In this document: positions 33,893 to 45,133 of the stretch, piece after piece
Numbering within the stretch: position 1 is the stretch's first letter
Layout: each line of letters starts with the position of its first letter
DNA from: Dermacentor variabilis
Taxonomy: Eukaryota > Arthropoda > Arachnida > Ixodida > Ixodidae
Direction of reading: 5' to 3'
Assembly (NCBI RefSeq): GCF_050947875.1
Contig: NC_134572.1
Span: 121,267,105-121,331,104 of the forward strand
Length of the DNA stretch: 64,000 nucleotides
Translations under genes and position numbers: made by a program
Notes under the pieces: generated by a model
Seen by the model: only the letters and a program-made list of their open reading frames with translations
What the model was told of the DNA's origin: nothing
Database searches by the model: none

Positions 33893-34325
33893 CCGCTTAT
33901 GACGAACCGCTTCAGACGTGCTTTTCGGTTAAAACGAACATTCGGAGTGACCGGCACCGCTACCCATCCTACAGGCTAGGTTGCCTCGATGTGCCACGCC
34001 CGGGGGCGCGCGCATCAAGGCAGCCTGCTGGAGGCCTGCGGCGCACACCGCCCGTGCACAAAGGCGCAAACAAGAAGGGAAAACAAAAGCGACAGTGACG
34101 TTCCACTTCGCGGACGCCGGTGATGCGCAAGCGTATGTTCTTCTACAGCGCATACCAAGCTGTCGGTCCTCGGTGCGCCTAGTCTGTCCGCATCACAGAT
34201 CATATTCAAGATAGGGCTCGCACGGTCGCGCCATGCGCAACAACCGTCATCCCCTTGTAAACATTCACTTGCTAGGTTAACAAGCATCGTGTCAGCGCAC
34301 AGAGGCAAGCATGAGTACATCACGC
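33500..34325 (-). repeat. Dispersed repeat DR3, copy B (inverted), with (AAT)n
   Basis: Reverse complement of DR3 copy A from 'tatgtggggtgtcccgcgta' (33537) to 'gtcagcgcacagaggcaagc' (about 34290). The microsatellite at 33800-33892 sits at the homologous position but on the opposite strand relative to the unit. Confidence 0.75.
33800..33892. repeat. (AAT)n microsatellite inside DR3 copy B
   Basis: About 31 uninterrupted units. Poly-Asn and poly-Leu frames here are artefacts. Confidence 0.95.
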
Positions 34326-35085
34326 CCAATGACACATCACACCCGATGTATTCGCAAATTACGCAATTTTGTGCAGATACACGGTAATAACTTTTCGCGC
34401 GACTTCTCGCGTGCTAGCACTGAGATACTCACCGAAGAATGCTTAGGCATTAAAAATTCTACGTGTAGTCTACACGCGCTCCACTCAAGAACCGTTTCAC
34501 ACGCAGGATTTCAGTATCCTTCGAGCAGTAGCCCTGATGGGGGCTCCGGCCGGCTCCTACGTGCCTCAACACGTAAATGAGCACACACGTTTTGCTTGCA
34601 AAGAGCGTGCCGCAGCCGTAATAGTCGCCGTGCCAGTGCCCCCCCCCCCCCCCCCCCCCATTCATCCACCGCAAGCGCTCCACTTCCAACGTTTGTTCTG
34701 CTGCGTGGCGAACCCGTACAGTCACATGTGTGCATGCATCATTCGCTTGTTCACGGACCTAGGTAGAAGGCACGCGCCTTCAATGCCTCAAAATCCCTTC
34801 TGATGTCTAGGAGTTTTACGGTGCACACCGTCAAGGAGCCGTAGAGGGTCGTGCTGCTAACGTGCGCTATACTTTAAAGCCTCCACGCATGTCCTGGTTA
34901 AATTGCAAGATTTGCAACTATATCAGAGTAGTGTTGCGAACATGTTCAATATGCAGATTGATTTTTGAAGTTCCTTAACGTTGCTTCATACCTTTTAGTG
35001 TGACGTCTTAATAAAGAGTAAATGTTGGCCTAGAACTGTGCTGTTCAAGTAAGTGCTACTAATTGATCCAGAAAGAAGCGTTTGT
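34326..35085 (-). repeat. Dispersed repeat DR1, copy 4 (inverted, partial)
   Basis: Reverse complement of the DR1 3' part: 'cttttcgcgcgacttctcgcg' near 34390, 'acgtaaatgagcac' near 34571, a C-homopolymer (34639-34658), 'cagtcacatgtgtgcatg' near 34720, and 'gagtaaatgttggcctagaac' near 35015. In unit orientation it is followed directly by DR3, as in copy A, but about 350 bp present between them in copy 2 are missing. Confidence 0.72.
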
Positions 35086-36149
35086 GATGTCGAGGTTGGG
35101 ACTTGTTTTTGAAGGGCTACTGAACAAGAAATATGAAAAATAAAAATGGGACAGGCATCGAAATTGGTCGCGGAAGACGTTACTATTCCGATCATAATGT
35201 TCCACTTTGACAGTATTTATCTCGCCGCCTACGTCTTGATGCTGTCGTGGTTATTTCGTGAACTTGGTATGCACCAAAACTGTATGTATGACAAGAGTAT
35301 GTGGCGAACATAAATAATCTCTCATTACATTAATATTACGACATGTGGGTCATGTAGGTCATGAACGAACCGCCTATGTCTTGGTGTTGTCGTGGTCGTT
35401 TCGTTAATTTGGATGTACCAAGATTGGCATTGTGTGACAAGAACGCGTGATGAAATTAAATCACAGGTAAAGACAGTAATATAACTACGTGTGTGTCATG
35501 TAGGTCGTAACATAGCCACCTACATCTTAATCCTTTCATAGGCGTTTTAACCTGGTATGTACCACAATTAGCCCTTACCCTGGCAACCTTTAACAGCCGA
35601 ACTCTGTCGAACATAGCAGGAACCACCAGGCATTAGCTTATACAGTGCTGACTGACGGCGATGTTATCCGCTGTAGAGGTCTCCCAGATAAGAAGCAATA
35701 TGGAGTCGGAGTGAGATCGCGCTTCTCTATACACAACCAAAATCTCAGTAGGGCCTGTACGTCACCGGTCCCATATCACCTACCGAAGCGATCACTTCTA
35801 TCGCCACTGACAGCGACATAGAAATATGCTACAGGTTGTTTTTCACATGAAGTAGCCCTTAAAGGAAGCTCACTTCTGTTGCCTGAGTTGAGACTGTATC
35901 TGTATGTGCCACGGGTACCTTTCATAAATTCGAGGCTGACAATAATGCTTTTGCGTGGACGCTGTAATGAGCTTTGTTGTTGTTGTGTGTGGCAAAGCCA
36001 GTGTTAAGCAGACACCATTTATTATTTCATTTGCTAATCTGTTTTGTTTACATCAAGTATGATGTATTACATGTGCTGTACTTTATATTGCACTTTTCGT
36101 TCATACCACAGTTGTAAGCGTGCCTACGGGTGAATAAATTTCCTTGTCA
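35086..36149. other. Gene-free stretch; possible decayed LINE endonuclease fragment 35575-35800
   Basis: Between 35575 and 35800 the plus strand resembles the RTE endonuclease start (ACCTTTAACAGCCGAACTCT, then 'gcttatacagtgct' also seen at 18852, then 'tatggagtcggagtgag'). It has stops and shifts throughout. The remainder shows repeated short phrases such as 'tcatgtaggtc' but nothing I can name. Confidence 0.35.
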
Positions 36150-36995
36150 GCGACGAAGTCGTACATGCCATGGTGGAGATGACGCGAAACGCCCAGACAT
36201 CAGAAGGGATTTTGAGGCATTGAAGCCACGTGCTGTCTCCCTAGCTCCGTCAACAAGCAAGTGATACATGCACACATGCAACTATACATGTTCGCCACTC
36301 AGCTGAGCAAACGTTGTGCGTGAAATGTTCGCGGTGGATGAATATGTGTTGACCCTGGCACTGTGAATAATACGTCTGCCACACACTCTTTGCAATCAGG
36401 ATGTGTGTGTCAATGCACGTTTGGAGGCGCGTAGGAGCCGCCCGGAGCTTCCGTCATGGCTACTGTTCGAACGATAATGCAATCATGCGGGTGAAATGGT
36501 TCTTGAGTGCGGCGCCTGTATGGTACGCGTTGCTTTTTAATGTGTAAGCATTCTTTGGCAAGTACCCCACCTCCACCACGCGAGAAGTCATGTTAAAAGT
36601 GTAATGCCTTGTATCTGCACAAAAATGAGTAATTACCGAATGCATTTCTTCGTTAAAATAGTGTAAATGCAGATGATTGGTAGCTGTGTAAGTGTTGAGG
36701 AAATACTTGAGCAGAAAAAATCTCTGTGTCCTTCACCTCTGTGAAGAAGAATGACAAGCGAAGCTGTGTATGTGAACCCTTTGATGGCAAACTGCACCTC
36801 AGCCACGGGCCGGCCCAGTGTTGTACTATCTTCGACATCGGCCCACGTATGGGGAGTGCTTAACGCCTACTTCCCCTCCGCCGCCGGTTAACCCGGTACT
36901 GCACTATCTTCGGAATCAGCCCATGTATGTGGAGTTTTGTGTGTGCGCACGTAGACTATCCTTGGGGAACTAGCCCTTAACTGCTTCGCTGTAAT
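36150..36995 (+). repeat. Dispersed repeat DR1, copy 5 (3' part)
   Basis: It starts inside the second internal block ('gacatcagaagggattttgag' near 36196) and is collinear with copy 2 to 'aagcgaagctgtgtatgtgaa' near 36759 and beyond. Copies of 'cagcttcgctgta' recur in the next 200 bp. Confidence 0.7.
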
Positions 36996-37534
36996 ACGCT
37001 GTAAAACTGGTTGTGTCTTTGTGTTTCTTGATTACTTAATTAATGACGATGACGAACGCCGAAGCAGTGGCACGAGCACGTTCGCGTGGCAGCGTCGAGG
37101 TGCGCCAACGGGCTAGTTCGCGGTTTGTTCGCGAACGACGGAAAATCCCTAGCCATATACAGCTTCGCTGTAAAATAATAATTGGGTGGGCTGTATTAAG
37201 GACCCTACCACAGTGTGGAGCTTAAAGCTTCGCGCGCCTGCTGCAGACGGTCTATGGACACTAGGTCACCAAAATTGCTTTATATAATATACAAGTCCCA
37301 TTTATCCCTGCATTAAAAAGGCCACATGGCTAACTACGTTGCAGGGCAGTTGAGCAGACTTGAAAATTTAGCAACATGTGGCATATTTGCAGGTTTGCAA
37401 CTCCTCATGAACACTAGCTTAAGTTCGACAAATATTCTTACCATGGCAGAGTGAGCCCTCCTAACTGCGACCGTTACTGCTCGGATGACAATACGTACGC
37501 TGCCGAGCAACGCCTTTCTCAACGCCGCGTGCGA

Positions 37535-39075
37535 AGGCTAAATTTCGCTCTGGCGCGCCATGCATGGCGCAACAACGGTGCCATCTCTGCATGGTACAGC
37601 CCGGAAGACCAAAGAAAGAGCCATCGCCGAACATAATTATCACCATCGACGGCACAGAGATCAAGCCAACGCAGCAGATCCGGATACTGGGCCTGCTTTT
37701 GCGCAGCGACGGCAAGGCGCACGCAGCCGTCAACAAAATCAAGACCACATCAGAGCAGGTACTGAGCATGATGCGGAGAGTCATCAACCGGAATAGAGGG
37801 ATCAAAGAAGAAGACGCACTGCACCTGGTGCAGGCATTCATCGTGTCACGCGTAACGTACTCCGCCCCGTACCTCCAGCTTACGAAGGTGAACCGCGAGA
37901 CGCTGAACACGACGATAAGAAAAGCAGTCAAACTCGCCATGGGCATCCCAGTCTACTCGTCAACGCAGAAGCTGCTGGACATGAGTGCCCACAACACGGT
38001 GGAAGAGCTGGTGGAAGCACACCTATTTCACCAGAGAGTAAGGCTGAGCCGGTCAGAGCACGGCCGGGCCGTCCTGCGCAAGATAGGATGGCAAATTGAA
38101 CAGCTACCGACAACGGAGCCGCTCCCCACAACGTGGAGAGACATTATTAGGACCAAGCCCCTCCCCCGGAACATGCAGCCGGGGAAGAACGACGAGAGAC
38201 GCTCTGCGTGGGTCAAGGCGCTGTCTTGAAAGCTGGAAGAGAACCCCGAGATTCTCTACGCGGACGCCTCGCTTCCCAAGCACGGCACCAGAGCAACGGC
38301 GGTCGTCACCACCATCGATAAACTGGTCACAGGCGCGTCGATACGGACGACAAATACAGCTGAAGCAGAAGAAGTGGCCGTGGCACTCGTACAACCGGGA
38401 GTGAGGACCGTGGTCACAAACTCCAAGACCACCTACGCAAGCTACCGCAAGGGGAACATCTCTCCCGCGGCACTAGTGATCCTCACCAAACGCAAATCAC
38501 CTGGACGGGCTGTTGAGCTTGTCTGGGTCCCGGCTCACTCGCAAGTGGAAGGCAACGCACTCGCCGACCACTTTGCCCGAGAACTGTCAATCCGGGTCCA
38601 GGACGAGACAGAGCTACCACACCCCGTGACAAATTACAAAGACATCGCCCAAATGTACAGAAGCGGCAGATGTAGGCTTCCCCGTCCACATCGGCAACTC
38701 AGCCGAAGGCAGCAAACGATCGCGCGACGCACGCAAGCGGGATCGCTAGCGCATCCCGTGCTCTTGCAGGAGATGTTCCAAACAGAGCATGACACTTCAT
38801 GCCCGTCTTGCTGACGATCAGAAGGCACTCTAGCACACATCCTTGCAGAGTGCACTAAGCTCAAGAACCCCCCAACAACCCTACCCCCCACACTCACCAG
38901 GCCCAACCGCCCCGAGCGATGGGAGACCTTGTTGTCCAGCCCCGACCTACCGACCCAGCTCGCGCTGGCGGCTAGGGGCCAGGAGCTGCTGGACGCATAT
39001 GGGACCTGAGAAGAAGGTTCCACCCCGTTTGGTGCCAGCGCCCACCAACATTTACTAAGGGCTGAATAAAACTTG
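37535..39075 (+). pseudogene. LINE E: 5'-truncated RNase-H LINE ORF2 C-terminal half
   Basis: One frame runs from about 37564 to TGA at 39007-39009 and is broken only by TGA at 38227-38229 and 38812-38814. It contains the RT thumb (RILGLLLRSDGKAH, VSRVTYSAPYLQLTK) and RNase H (YADAS, TAEAEEVAVAL, TNSKTTYASY, WVPAHSQVEGNALADHFA), then a C-terminal Cys/His tail (CPSC..GTLAHILAEC). A 3' UTR with AATAAA (39066-39071) and a CTCTCT tail follow. The catalytic RT core is absent. The exact 5' boundary (37440-37564) is uncertain. The clade is uncertain within RNase-H-bearing LINEs (I/R1/LOA group). Confidence 0.85.
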
Positions 39076-39157
39076 ATTCTCTCTCTCCATCTGCATGCAA
39101 GACAAGCATGACTGAGCAATGGCTTTTTTGCCTTCACAACAATACAAAAGTCAGGAT

Positions 39158-39171
39158 GGGCAGTATATATG
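39158..39171. repeat. TSD of LINE D (3' side copy)
   Basis: GGGCAGTATATATG is repeated at 45120-45133. The leading G is ambiguous because the element's 5' end is also G-rich on this strand. Confidence 0.9.
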
Positions 39172-39535
39172 ATGATGTATGGGGTTTTTTGGCGCAAGGG
39201 CCAGGTATGGCCAAAGAGCGCCATGTCTGTGCTAATGGGTTTGCAATGTACTTATGATTACTATGAGGTTGGTGTGACGTGGCTGTAAAGGGGCCTTAAA
39301 ATATACGCAATAAAGTGCGTAAAATCTGTATAATAAAATTATGGCGATGACGTATGACTTGTACTATGAACATTTAGATGCATTTAAAAAGAATGGTACG
39401 ATAGGTAAAATATAGCAGATTATAAGAAATGCTAGAGCACTACTGCCTCCATATGGCCCTTGAAAACACAAGGGCCTGGAGGCATGTGCTATTCAGAACA
39501 ATTATCGCAGCAGCATCCTCTGGAGCGAGGATTCC
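39172..39535 (-). other. LINE D 3' UTR with terminal stem-loop
   Basis: On the plus strand ggcgcaagggccaggtat at 39189 is followed by ggccaaagagcgcc. The outer ggcgc/gcgcc and inner ggcca/tggcc arms can pair. The same design occurs at the 3' end of LINE B and, more diverged, LINE A, so it probably serves as the RT recognition structure. Confidence 0.6.
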
Positions 39536-42500
39536 CTACGAATTTATTGGGCTTATAACGTGTAGAACTACATCCTTTAAGAAGTCGAGGACTGCCTTGG
39601 TGTTAAAAAGCGGTTCCTTTCCAAGAAACATTGCTGGGTGAAGAGGTATGCAATGACGATATGCAAGAGGAAAATGCTTCTTTCTTTCAGGTTCGGCTTC
39701 GCGACACTCCAAGAGGACGTGGAGGGCGGTCAGCCTCTCACCACATCGACCACAGGTTGGCGGTTCGTTTCCAGTAAGAAGAAAATTGTGTGTACCAAAT
39801 GTGTGCCCTATTCTGAGGCGGCAAAATAGGACATCTGTTCGCCGTGATTTTGATGGGAAGGGCGAAAAACCTAGCTGTGGCTTTATAACGTGCAGTTTAT
39901 TGTTTATTTCTGCGTTCCACATGCGTTGCCAGTGTTGTCGCAGTTTCTTACGCAAGAAAGGCTTCAGATCTGTGACCGGGACAGCAACTGCAGAAGAAGT
40001 GTTTAGTGATGTGAGTGATGTGGCCATTTGATCAGCCAGTACATTGCCCTCGATACCTCTGTGGCCAGGTACCCAGCATATTATAATGTTCTGGTTAGAT
40101 GTATACGCTTTACACAATACCGAATACAGTTCATTGAATACGGGATTTTTATGTTTTTAGAGTGACATTAGGGCCTTCACGACGCTTAGAGAGTCTGTAT
40201 AGATCGCTGCTTTTGGAAGTTTTGATCTTCTAATATGCTTCACAGCAGCGAGTAATGCGTAGGCCTCGGCCGTAAAAATGCTGGTTTCCGGATGCAGTAC
40301 ATCGGATTCCGAGAAGGATGGGCCGACGGCTGCATAGGATACCCCGGCATTTGACTTCGAAGCGTCTGTGTAGTACTCTGCGCAGGAGTGTTTGTACTGC
40401 AGCTCTAGGAAATGCATTCTGATTTCAGCCTCAGGAGCGTGCTTTGTAATTTTTATAAAGGATATGTCACATTGTATAACCTGCCACTCCCAAGGAGGTA
40501 AGAGATTGGTTAGGTGCATTAAGCGATGCTCGAGGAGTGGGACATGGATTTCATCGCTAAGCTCCTTCACACGCAGCGAGAAAGGCAGTCTTATGGAGGG
40601 GCGATTGCTGAAAAGTGTAGCGCACCTCATATCGGTAACGGTATCAAAACATGGATGTTCAGGATTAGAGCGTACTTTAAGGAGATATGTAAAGCTGATG
40701 TATGACCTCTGTAGGTAGAGAGACCATTCATTGGATTCGGCATATAGGCTTTCAATCGGGCTTGTTCTGAAAGCGCCTGTGGCTAAACGGATACCTAGAT
40801 GGTGAACAGGGTCTACCATCTTTAGCGTGCTTGGGGCGGCAGAGTTATATATCACGGCACCATAATCTAATCGTGACCGGATTAGGCTCTTATAGAGATT
40901 CATTAGGCACTTCCTGTCACTACCCCACGTAGTCTTGGATAGAAGTTTTATTATGTTCATTGTTTTTAGACATTTTTCTTTCAGATGTTTAATGTGTGGG
41001 ACGAAAGTGAGTCTATTGTCAAGTATAACACCTAGAAATTTGTGCTCTTTGTTTACAGGTATCTGTTGTCCACACAGTTCTAAGGAAGGGTCCGGAACCA
41101 GGCCTCTCTTTCTTGTAAACAACACACAAGAACTCTTGTGAGGATTGATTTTAAATCCATTCTTCTCTGCCCACCCTGACACCTTGTTCAAACCATGCTG
41201 TACCTGTCTCTCACAGACTGCGAGGTTACAGGACTTGAAACCTATTTGAATGTCGTCCACATAGACAGAATACAGAATGGCCAGTGGTAAGGAAGCACGA
41301 AGTGTTGTCATCTTAACAATAAAGAGTGTGCAACTGAGCACGCCACCCTGGGGTACACCAGTTTCTTGTGTAAAAGGACGTGAGAGGACATTGCCAACTT
41401 TTACCCGGAAGGTGCGATTGGACAAGTAGCTTTTTATTACGTTTAGCATATTACCATGAATGCCCATTTCTGACAAGTCTCTCAAGATTCCGTAGCGCCA
41501 GGTCGTATCGTACGCCTTCTCCATATCAAGGAATATCGATAAGAAGAACTGTTTGTGTACAAACGCGTCACGAATATGTCCTTCAATACGTACAAGATGG
41601 TCGGTTGTGCAGCGCCCTTCTCGGAAGCCACACTGATAGGGATCAAGCATTTTGTTTTGTTCAAGGAAATGGATGAGACGCCGATTTATCATTTTTTCAA
41701 ATACCTTGCACATGCAGCTTGTGAGGGCTATCGGGCGGTAACTTGCCACTGAAGAAGGGTCTTTCCCTTGTTTCAAAACAGGGACCACAATGGCTTCTTT
41801 CCATGCCGTTGGAAGGTACCCTGCGTCCCAGATGGTGTTGAAAAGTGTAAGTAGTGTTACTTGCGTGTCATTGTGCGTGTTTTTGAGCATTTCGTACATG
41901 ATTCCATCAGAGCCCGGTGCAGAGCTTTTGCATGCGCTCAAGGCAGCTCTCAACTCGGCAATGCTAAAAGGACAGTTGTATGGTTGATTCTGTTGACATT
42001 TTCTCATGAGTGGCTTACATTCTTCTATTTGTTTATATTTCAGAAAGGATTGAGAGTAATGGGTGGCACTTGACACGCTCTCAAAGTGCTCCCCAAGCGA
42101 GTCCGCCTGATCTTCTAGGGTATCGCCTTCTGTGTTTACCAAAGGGAGTCCATGTGCTTGTCGGCCTCTTATCCTGTTGACCCTGTTCCAGGCTTTCGCC
42201 TCATCTCTGAACGAGTTAATACTCGATAGAAACTTCTGCCAACTTTCTCGTCTGGCCTGTCGGCGGGTTCGCCTACCTTCGGATTTTACTTTTTTAAAGT
42301 TGACTAGATTCTCTGCAGTGGGAGAAGCGCGTAGCAACCCCCACGCCCTGTTCTGTTTTTTACGAGCGATCCTACAATCGTCGTTCCACCATGGGACACG
42401 CCGTTTGCAGGCCAAGCCTTTTACTTCTGATATGCATTTAAATGCGACATCTATTATGAATGCTGTAAAAACCTCGACTGCAGCGTCAATTCCTAATGAA

Positions 42501-43255
42501 GACAGGTCAGCCCATGGGATACTAGTTAGAGATCGAAATTTCTCCCAATCAGCTGTCTCAATCTTCCACCTAGGAGCGTGTGGTGGATATTCGTTTTCTT
42601 TATGTGATCTTAGCAGTATAGGGAAGTGGTCGCTACCGTAAGGGTTGTCGGTAACTTCCCATTCAAGTTCAGGCAGTACAGCCGGGGAGACTATAGTAAG
42701 ATCTATTGACGAAAAGGATCGGTTTGCAAGAGAGTAATATGTGGGCTCTTTCTTATTGAGAAGGCACGCTCCGGAAGAAAAAAGGAACTGTTCAACAAGA
42801 CGACCTCGCGCATCTATACGAGAGTCGCCCCACAGGGAGCTGTGCGCATTGAAGTCGCCAAGAACAACATAGGGTTCTGGCAGTTCATTTATAAAGGACT
42901 GAAATTCATGTTTAGTTAATTTGTAATGTGGGGGTATATAAAGCGAGCAAATAGTGATGAGTTTGTTTAGCAGAACAACTCGCACCGCCACTGCTTCAAG
43001 GGGCGTTCGAAGCTGTAAAGGTTGACATGCTATACTTTTATGTGTGAGAATCGCAACACCACCCGATGATGCGATGGCATCATCGCGATCTTTCCGAAAA
43101 GTAACATATTGTCGAAGAAAGTTTGTGTGTCTGGATTTTAAGTGTGTTTCCTGTAAACACAGCACTTTTGGATTATGTTTGCGGATGAGTTCTTGCAAAT
43201 CATCAAGGTTTGTAAGGAGACCTCTAATGTTCCATTGAATGATTTGTGTATCCAT
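39536..43255 (-). pseudogene. LINE D ORF2 (EN-RT-RNase H) with one in-frame TAA
   Basis: The frame spans 1240 codons including the final stop. Domains: apurinic-type endonuclease, residues 1-220 (QETHLK at 35-40, GDFNAH at 133-138, SDHFPI at 208-213); reverse transcriptase, about 430-800 (LDMEKAYDTTW at 576-586, GVPQGGVLS near 633, YVDD at 665-668); RNase H, about 960-1100 (YTDASKS, FTAEAYA, YTDSLS, then HRGIEGNVLADQMA); and a C-terminal Cys motif (CGRCGERLTALHVLLEC). The only disruption is TAA at codon 1033 (40159-40157), between the third RNase H acidic motif and the rest. LINE B has Arg at the aligned position. Upstream of the stop the protein is 1032 residues with EN and RT complete. ORF2 supplies target nicking and reverse transcription. 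Confidence 0.95.
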
Positions 43256-43301
43256 ATTTAAAATAAATTGGTGCTGTGTTTACGGAAACGGACGGGATGC
43301 C

Positions 43302-44597
43302 TTAGATTACAGAACCCTTTCGGGGCCCTGTAATAGGGGTTTTGTTCTTTCTGGAGCGTTCGAGGGAGCCTCGCCGCTCCTTAGGCGCTTGGTGCGCCTT
43401 GAGGATGGGTGTAGTGTCCATTGCCTCTTGTGAGGCGCCGGACACGTGCTCTTGCGAGCGGGAAGATTTCAGAGGGAGTCCGGCCTTGGAGGGCAAGACC
43501 CCTGCGCCCACCAGCCCGGAGGTCGATGGGGCTCCCAGAGGGACTTGGCTACGCCGGCCGTTGCCAGCGCATGAAGGAACCTCGGAAGTTGAGGCAGCCT
43601 CGGCTGCGCCCTCCTTCGGGGTCGATGGTTCCTTCTCCTCGGTTGACGGAGCAGCGCTAGCTGCAACCGTCGCGGGGGCAGATGGCGTGACTTCCGACTC
43701 ACTGCTTGTGGGTCGGACAGCCGCCGGAGGCCGTTGTGACGCTGCCCCCTGACGCGCCACTTCGGCAAAGCTTTTCTTTGGCAGGTATGCAACCCGCCTG
43801 CGTGCCTCCTTAAATGAGATATTTTCTTTCACTTTGATCGTTACGATTTCTTTTTCTTTCTTCCAGGATGGGCACGACCGTGAGTACGCGGCGTGATCCC
43901 CAACACAGTTTACACAGTGTAGAGAGTTCTTACATTCTTCAGTTGCGTGTTCAAGGGCACTGCATTTGGCGCATGTTTGGCGGCCTCGGCAGCTCTGCGA
44001 GCTGTGGCCAAAACGTTGGCATTTGAAACATCTCAAGGGATTTGGCACATACGGGCGTACACGAAGCTTGATGTACCCGGCCTCGATTGACTCGGGCAGG
44101 ACACTTGAATTGAAGGTGAGTATTAGGTGTTTGGTCGGAATTTCTTTACCGCCTCGCCTTATCTTGATCCTTTTGACATTTATGACATTCTGTTCGCTGA
44201 AGCCCTCCAAGAGCTCAGCCTCAGAGAGCTCCAGCAAATCATCGTCCGAGACAACGCCGCGGGAAGTATTCATCGTGCGGTGCGGGGTTACTACTACTTG
44301 GGTCTCCCCAAATGATACTAGCTGAGGCAGTTTTTCAAATTGCTTCTGATCGCGGAGCTCCAGGAGGAGGTCTCCGCTAGCCATCCTCGACACCTTATAT
44401 CCTGGACCAAAAACTTCGGGAAGAGACTTAGATACAAGGAACGGGGAGATTGTTCGCACTTGCTTTGCTGGTTTTTCAGAGTGGATCACGTGAAAACGAG
44501 GGAAGGATTCTTTTTGTCGACCAAAAAACTGGAATAAATCATCGGTGCGCCCTCTTTTCTGAGGGCGATCAGGAAGTGGAGGGAAGGATGTTGCCAT
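43302..44597 (-). CDS. LINE D ORF1, intact gag-like RNA-binding protein
   Basis: 431 residues with no interruption. The start was chosen at MATSFPPLPDRP (44597) because LINE B starts at the same position; the frame is open 14 codons further. Residues 40-185 form a conserved N-terminal domain shared with LINE B (TISPFLVSKSLPE, GDLLLELRD, PHRTMNTSRGVVSDDDLLEL). Three zinc knuckles follow: C190-C193-H198-C203, C209-C212-H217-C222 and C228-C231-H235-C242. A basic patch (SWKKEKE) and a low-complexity Pro/Ser/Ala tail come after, ending KGSVI. It would package the LINE RNA. The first ORF2 ATG lies 46 nt after the stop, which suggests reinitiation. Confidence 0.93.
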   Translation of the reverse strand: MATSFPPLPDRPQKRGRTDDLFQFFGRQKESFPRFHVIHSEKPAKQVRTISPFLVSKSLPEVFGPGYKVSRMASGDLLLELRDQKQFEKLPQLVSFGETQVVVTPHRTMNTSRGVVSDDDLLELSEAELLEGFSEQNVINVKRIKIRRGGKEIPTKHLILTFNSSVLPESIEAGYIKLRVRPYVPNPLRCFKCQRFGHSSQSCRGRQTCAKCSALEHATEECKNSLHCVNCVGDHAAYSRSCPSWKKEKEIVTIKVKENISFKEARRRVAYLPKKSFAEVARQGAASQRPPAAVRPTSSESEVTPSAPATVAASAAPSTEEKEPSTPKEGAAEAASTSEVPSCAGNGRRSQVPLGAPSTSGLVGAGVLPSKAGLPLKSSRSQEHVSGASQEAMDTTPILKAHQAPKERRGSLERSRKNKTPITGPRKGSVI

Positions 44598-45119
44598 AAA
44601 GGAATTGAATTTTCGGCAATAACGCCAGCCACCCACCATGGAGTCCTACAAGGGGACGCTACAGAGACTGTAAGAACAGGTCCTGTAAACGCCAGCTGTA
44701 CGTCATCACTATAACCAAATATGAAATAACCTAGGTTGGTTAATCACACAAGGTTAACCCTTGCTGCCTGGAAACTATGGAAGTAAGCGGAAGGAAGGAG
44801 AAGACAGGAAAGATGAAAAGTGAGAGAAAGACGAAGGCTGGAGGGAGAGAGAGACAGGAAAAGGCAACTACCGATTTCCCCCGGGTGGGTCAGTCCGGGG
44901 GGGCCGTCTACGTGAAGCAGAGGCCAAAGAGGTGTGTTGCCTCCGCCGGGGGGCCTTAAAGGTCCTAACACCCGGCATCGGCTCAACCTCCAGGATCCCG
45001 CTTTCCCCGGACACGGCTAAGCCGCGCACGGCTACACGCGGGAGGGTCCAAGCCTCGTGTGCTCGGGTACGTGGTGTCGCAACACACCAAACGCCTGCTG
45101 ACGCAGACGCCCCTGCGGG
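44598..45119 (-). promoter_or_regulatory. LINE D 5' UTR, presumed internal promoter
   Basis: 522 nt, strongly similar to 20384-20900 of LINE B, including identical 5' termini. Conservation of the extreme 5' end in two independent insertions shows both are full-length transcripts' copies and fits an internal promoter that starts transcription at +1. Confidence 0.6.
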
Positions 45120-45133
45120 GGGCAGTATATATG
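45120..45133. repeat. TSD of LINE D (5' side copy)
   Basis: GGGCAGTATATATG is identical to 39158-39171. Confidence 0.9.

Larger units (their letters stand above)
39172..45119 (-). mobile_element. LINE D: full-length I-type LINE, nearly intact
   Basis: This 5948-bp element is flanked by a 14-bp duplication. On the minus strand: 5' UTR (45119-44598), ORF1 (44597-43302), a 46-nt spacer, ORF2 (43255-39536), and a 3' UTR of about 360 nt. The 3' UTR ends in a hairpin (ggcgc..ggcca/tggcc..gcgcc at about 39190-39222) and a short CAT-type tail. EN, RT and RNase H in ORF2 with a three-knuckle ORF1 fit the I superfamily. The perfect TSD and single ORF2 nonsense codon indicate recent insertion. LINE B is an older relative. 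Confidence 0.95.

Noticed and set aside
33736..33979. Poly-Leu and poly-Asn proteins
   Set aside because: AAT microsatellite inside the DR3 repeat.
38634..39224. 196-codon minus-strand frame over LINE E 3' end
   Set aside because: Antisense of the RNase H and Cys-tail coding region, and crosses the 3' end of LINE E and the TSD of LINE D.
43342..43752. 136-codon plus-strand frame opposite LINE D ORF1
   Set aside because: Shadow of the GC-rich, low-complexity C-terminal part of ORF1 on the other strand.
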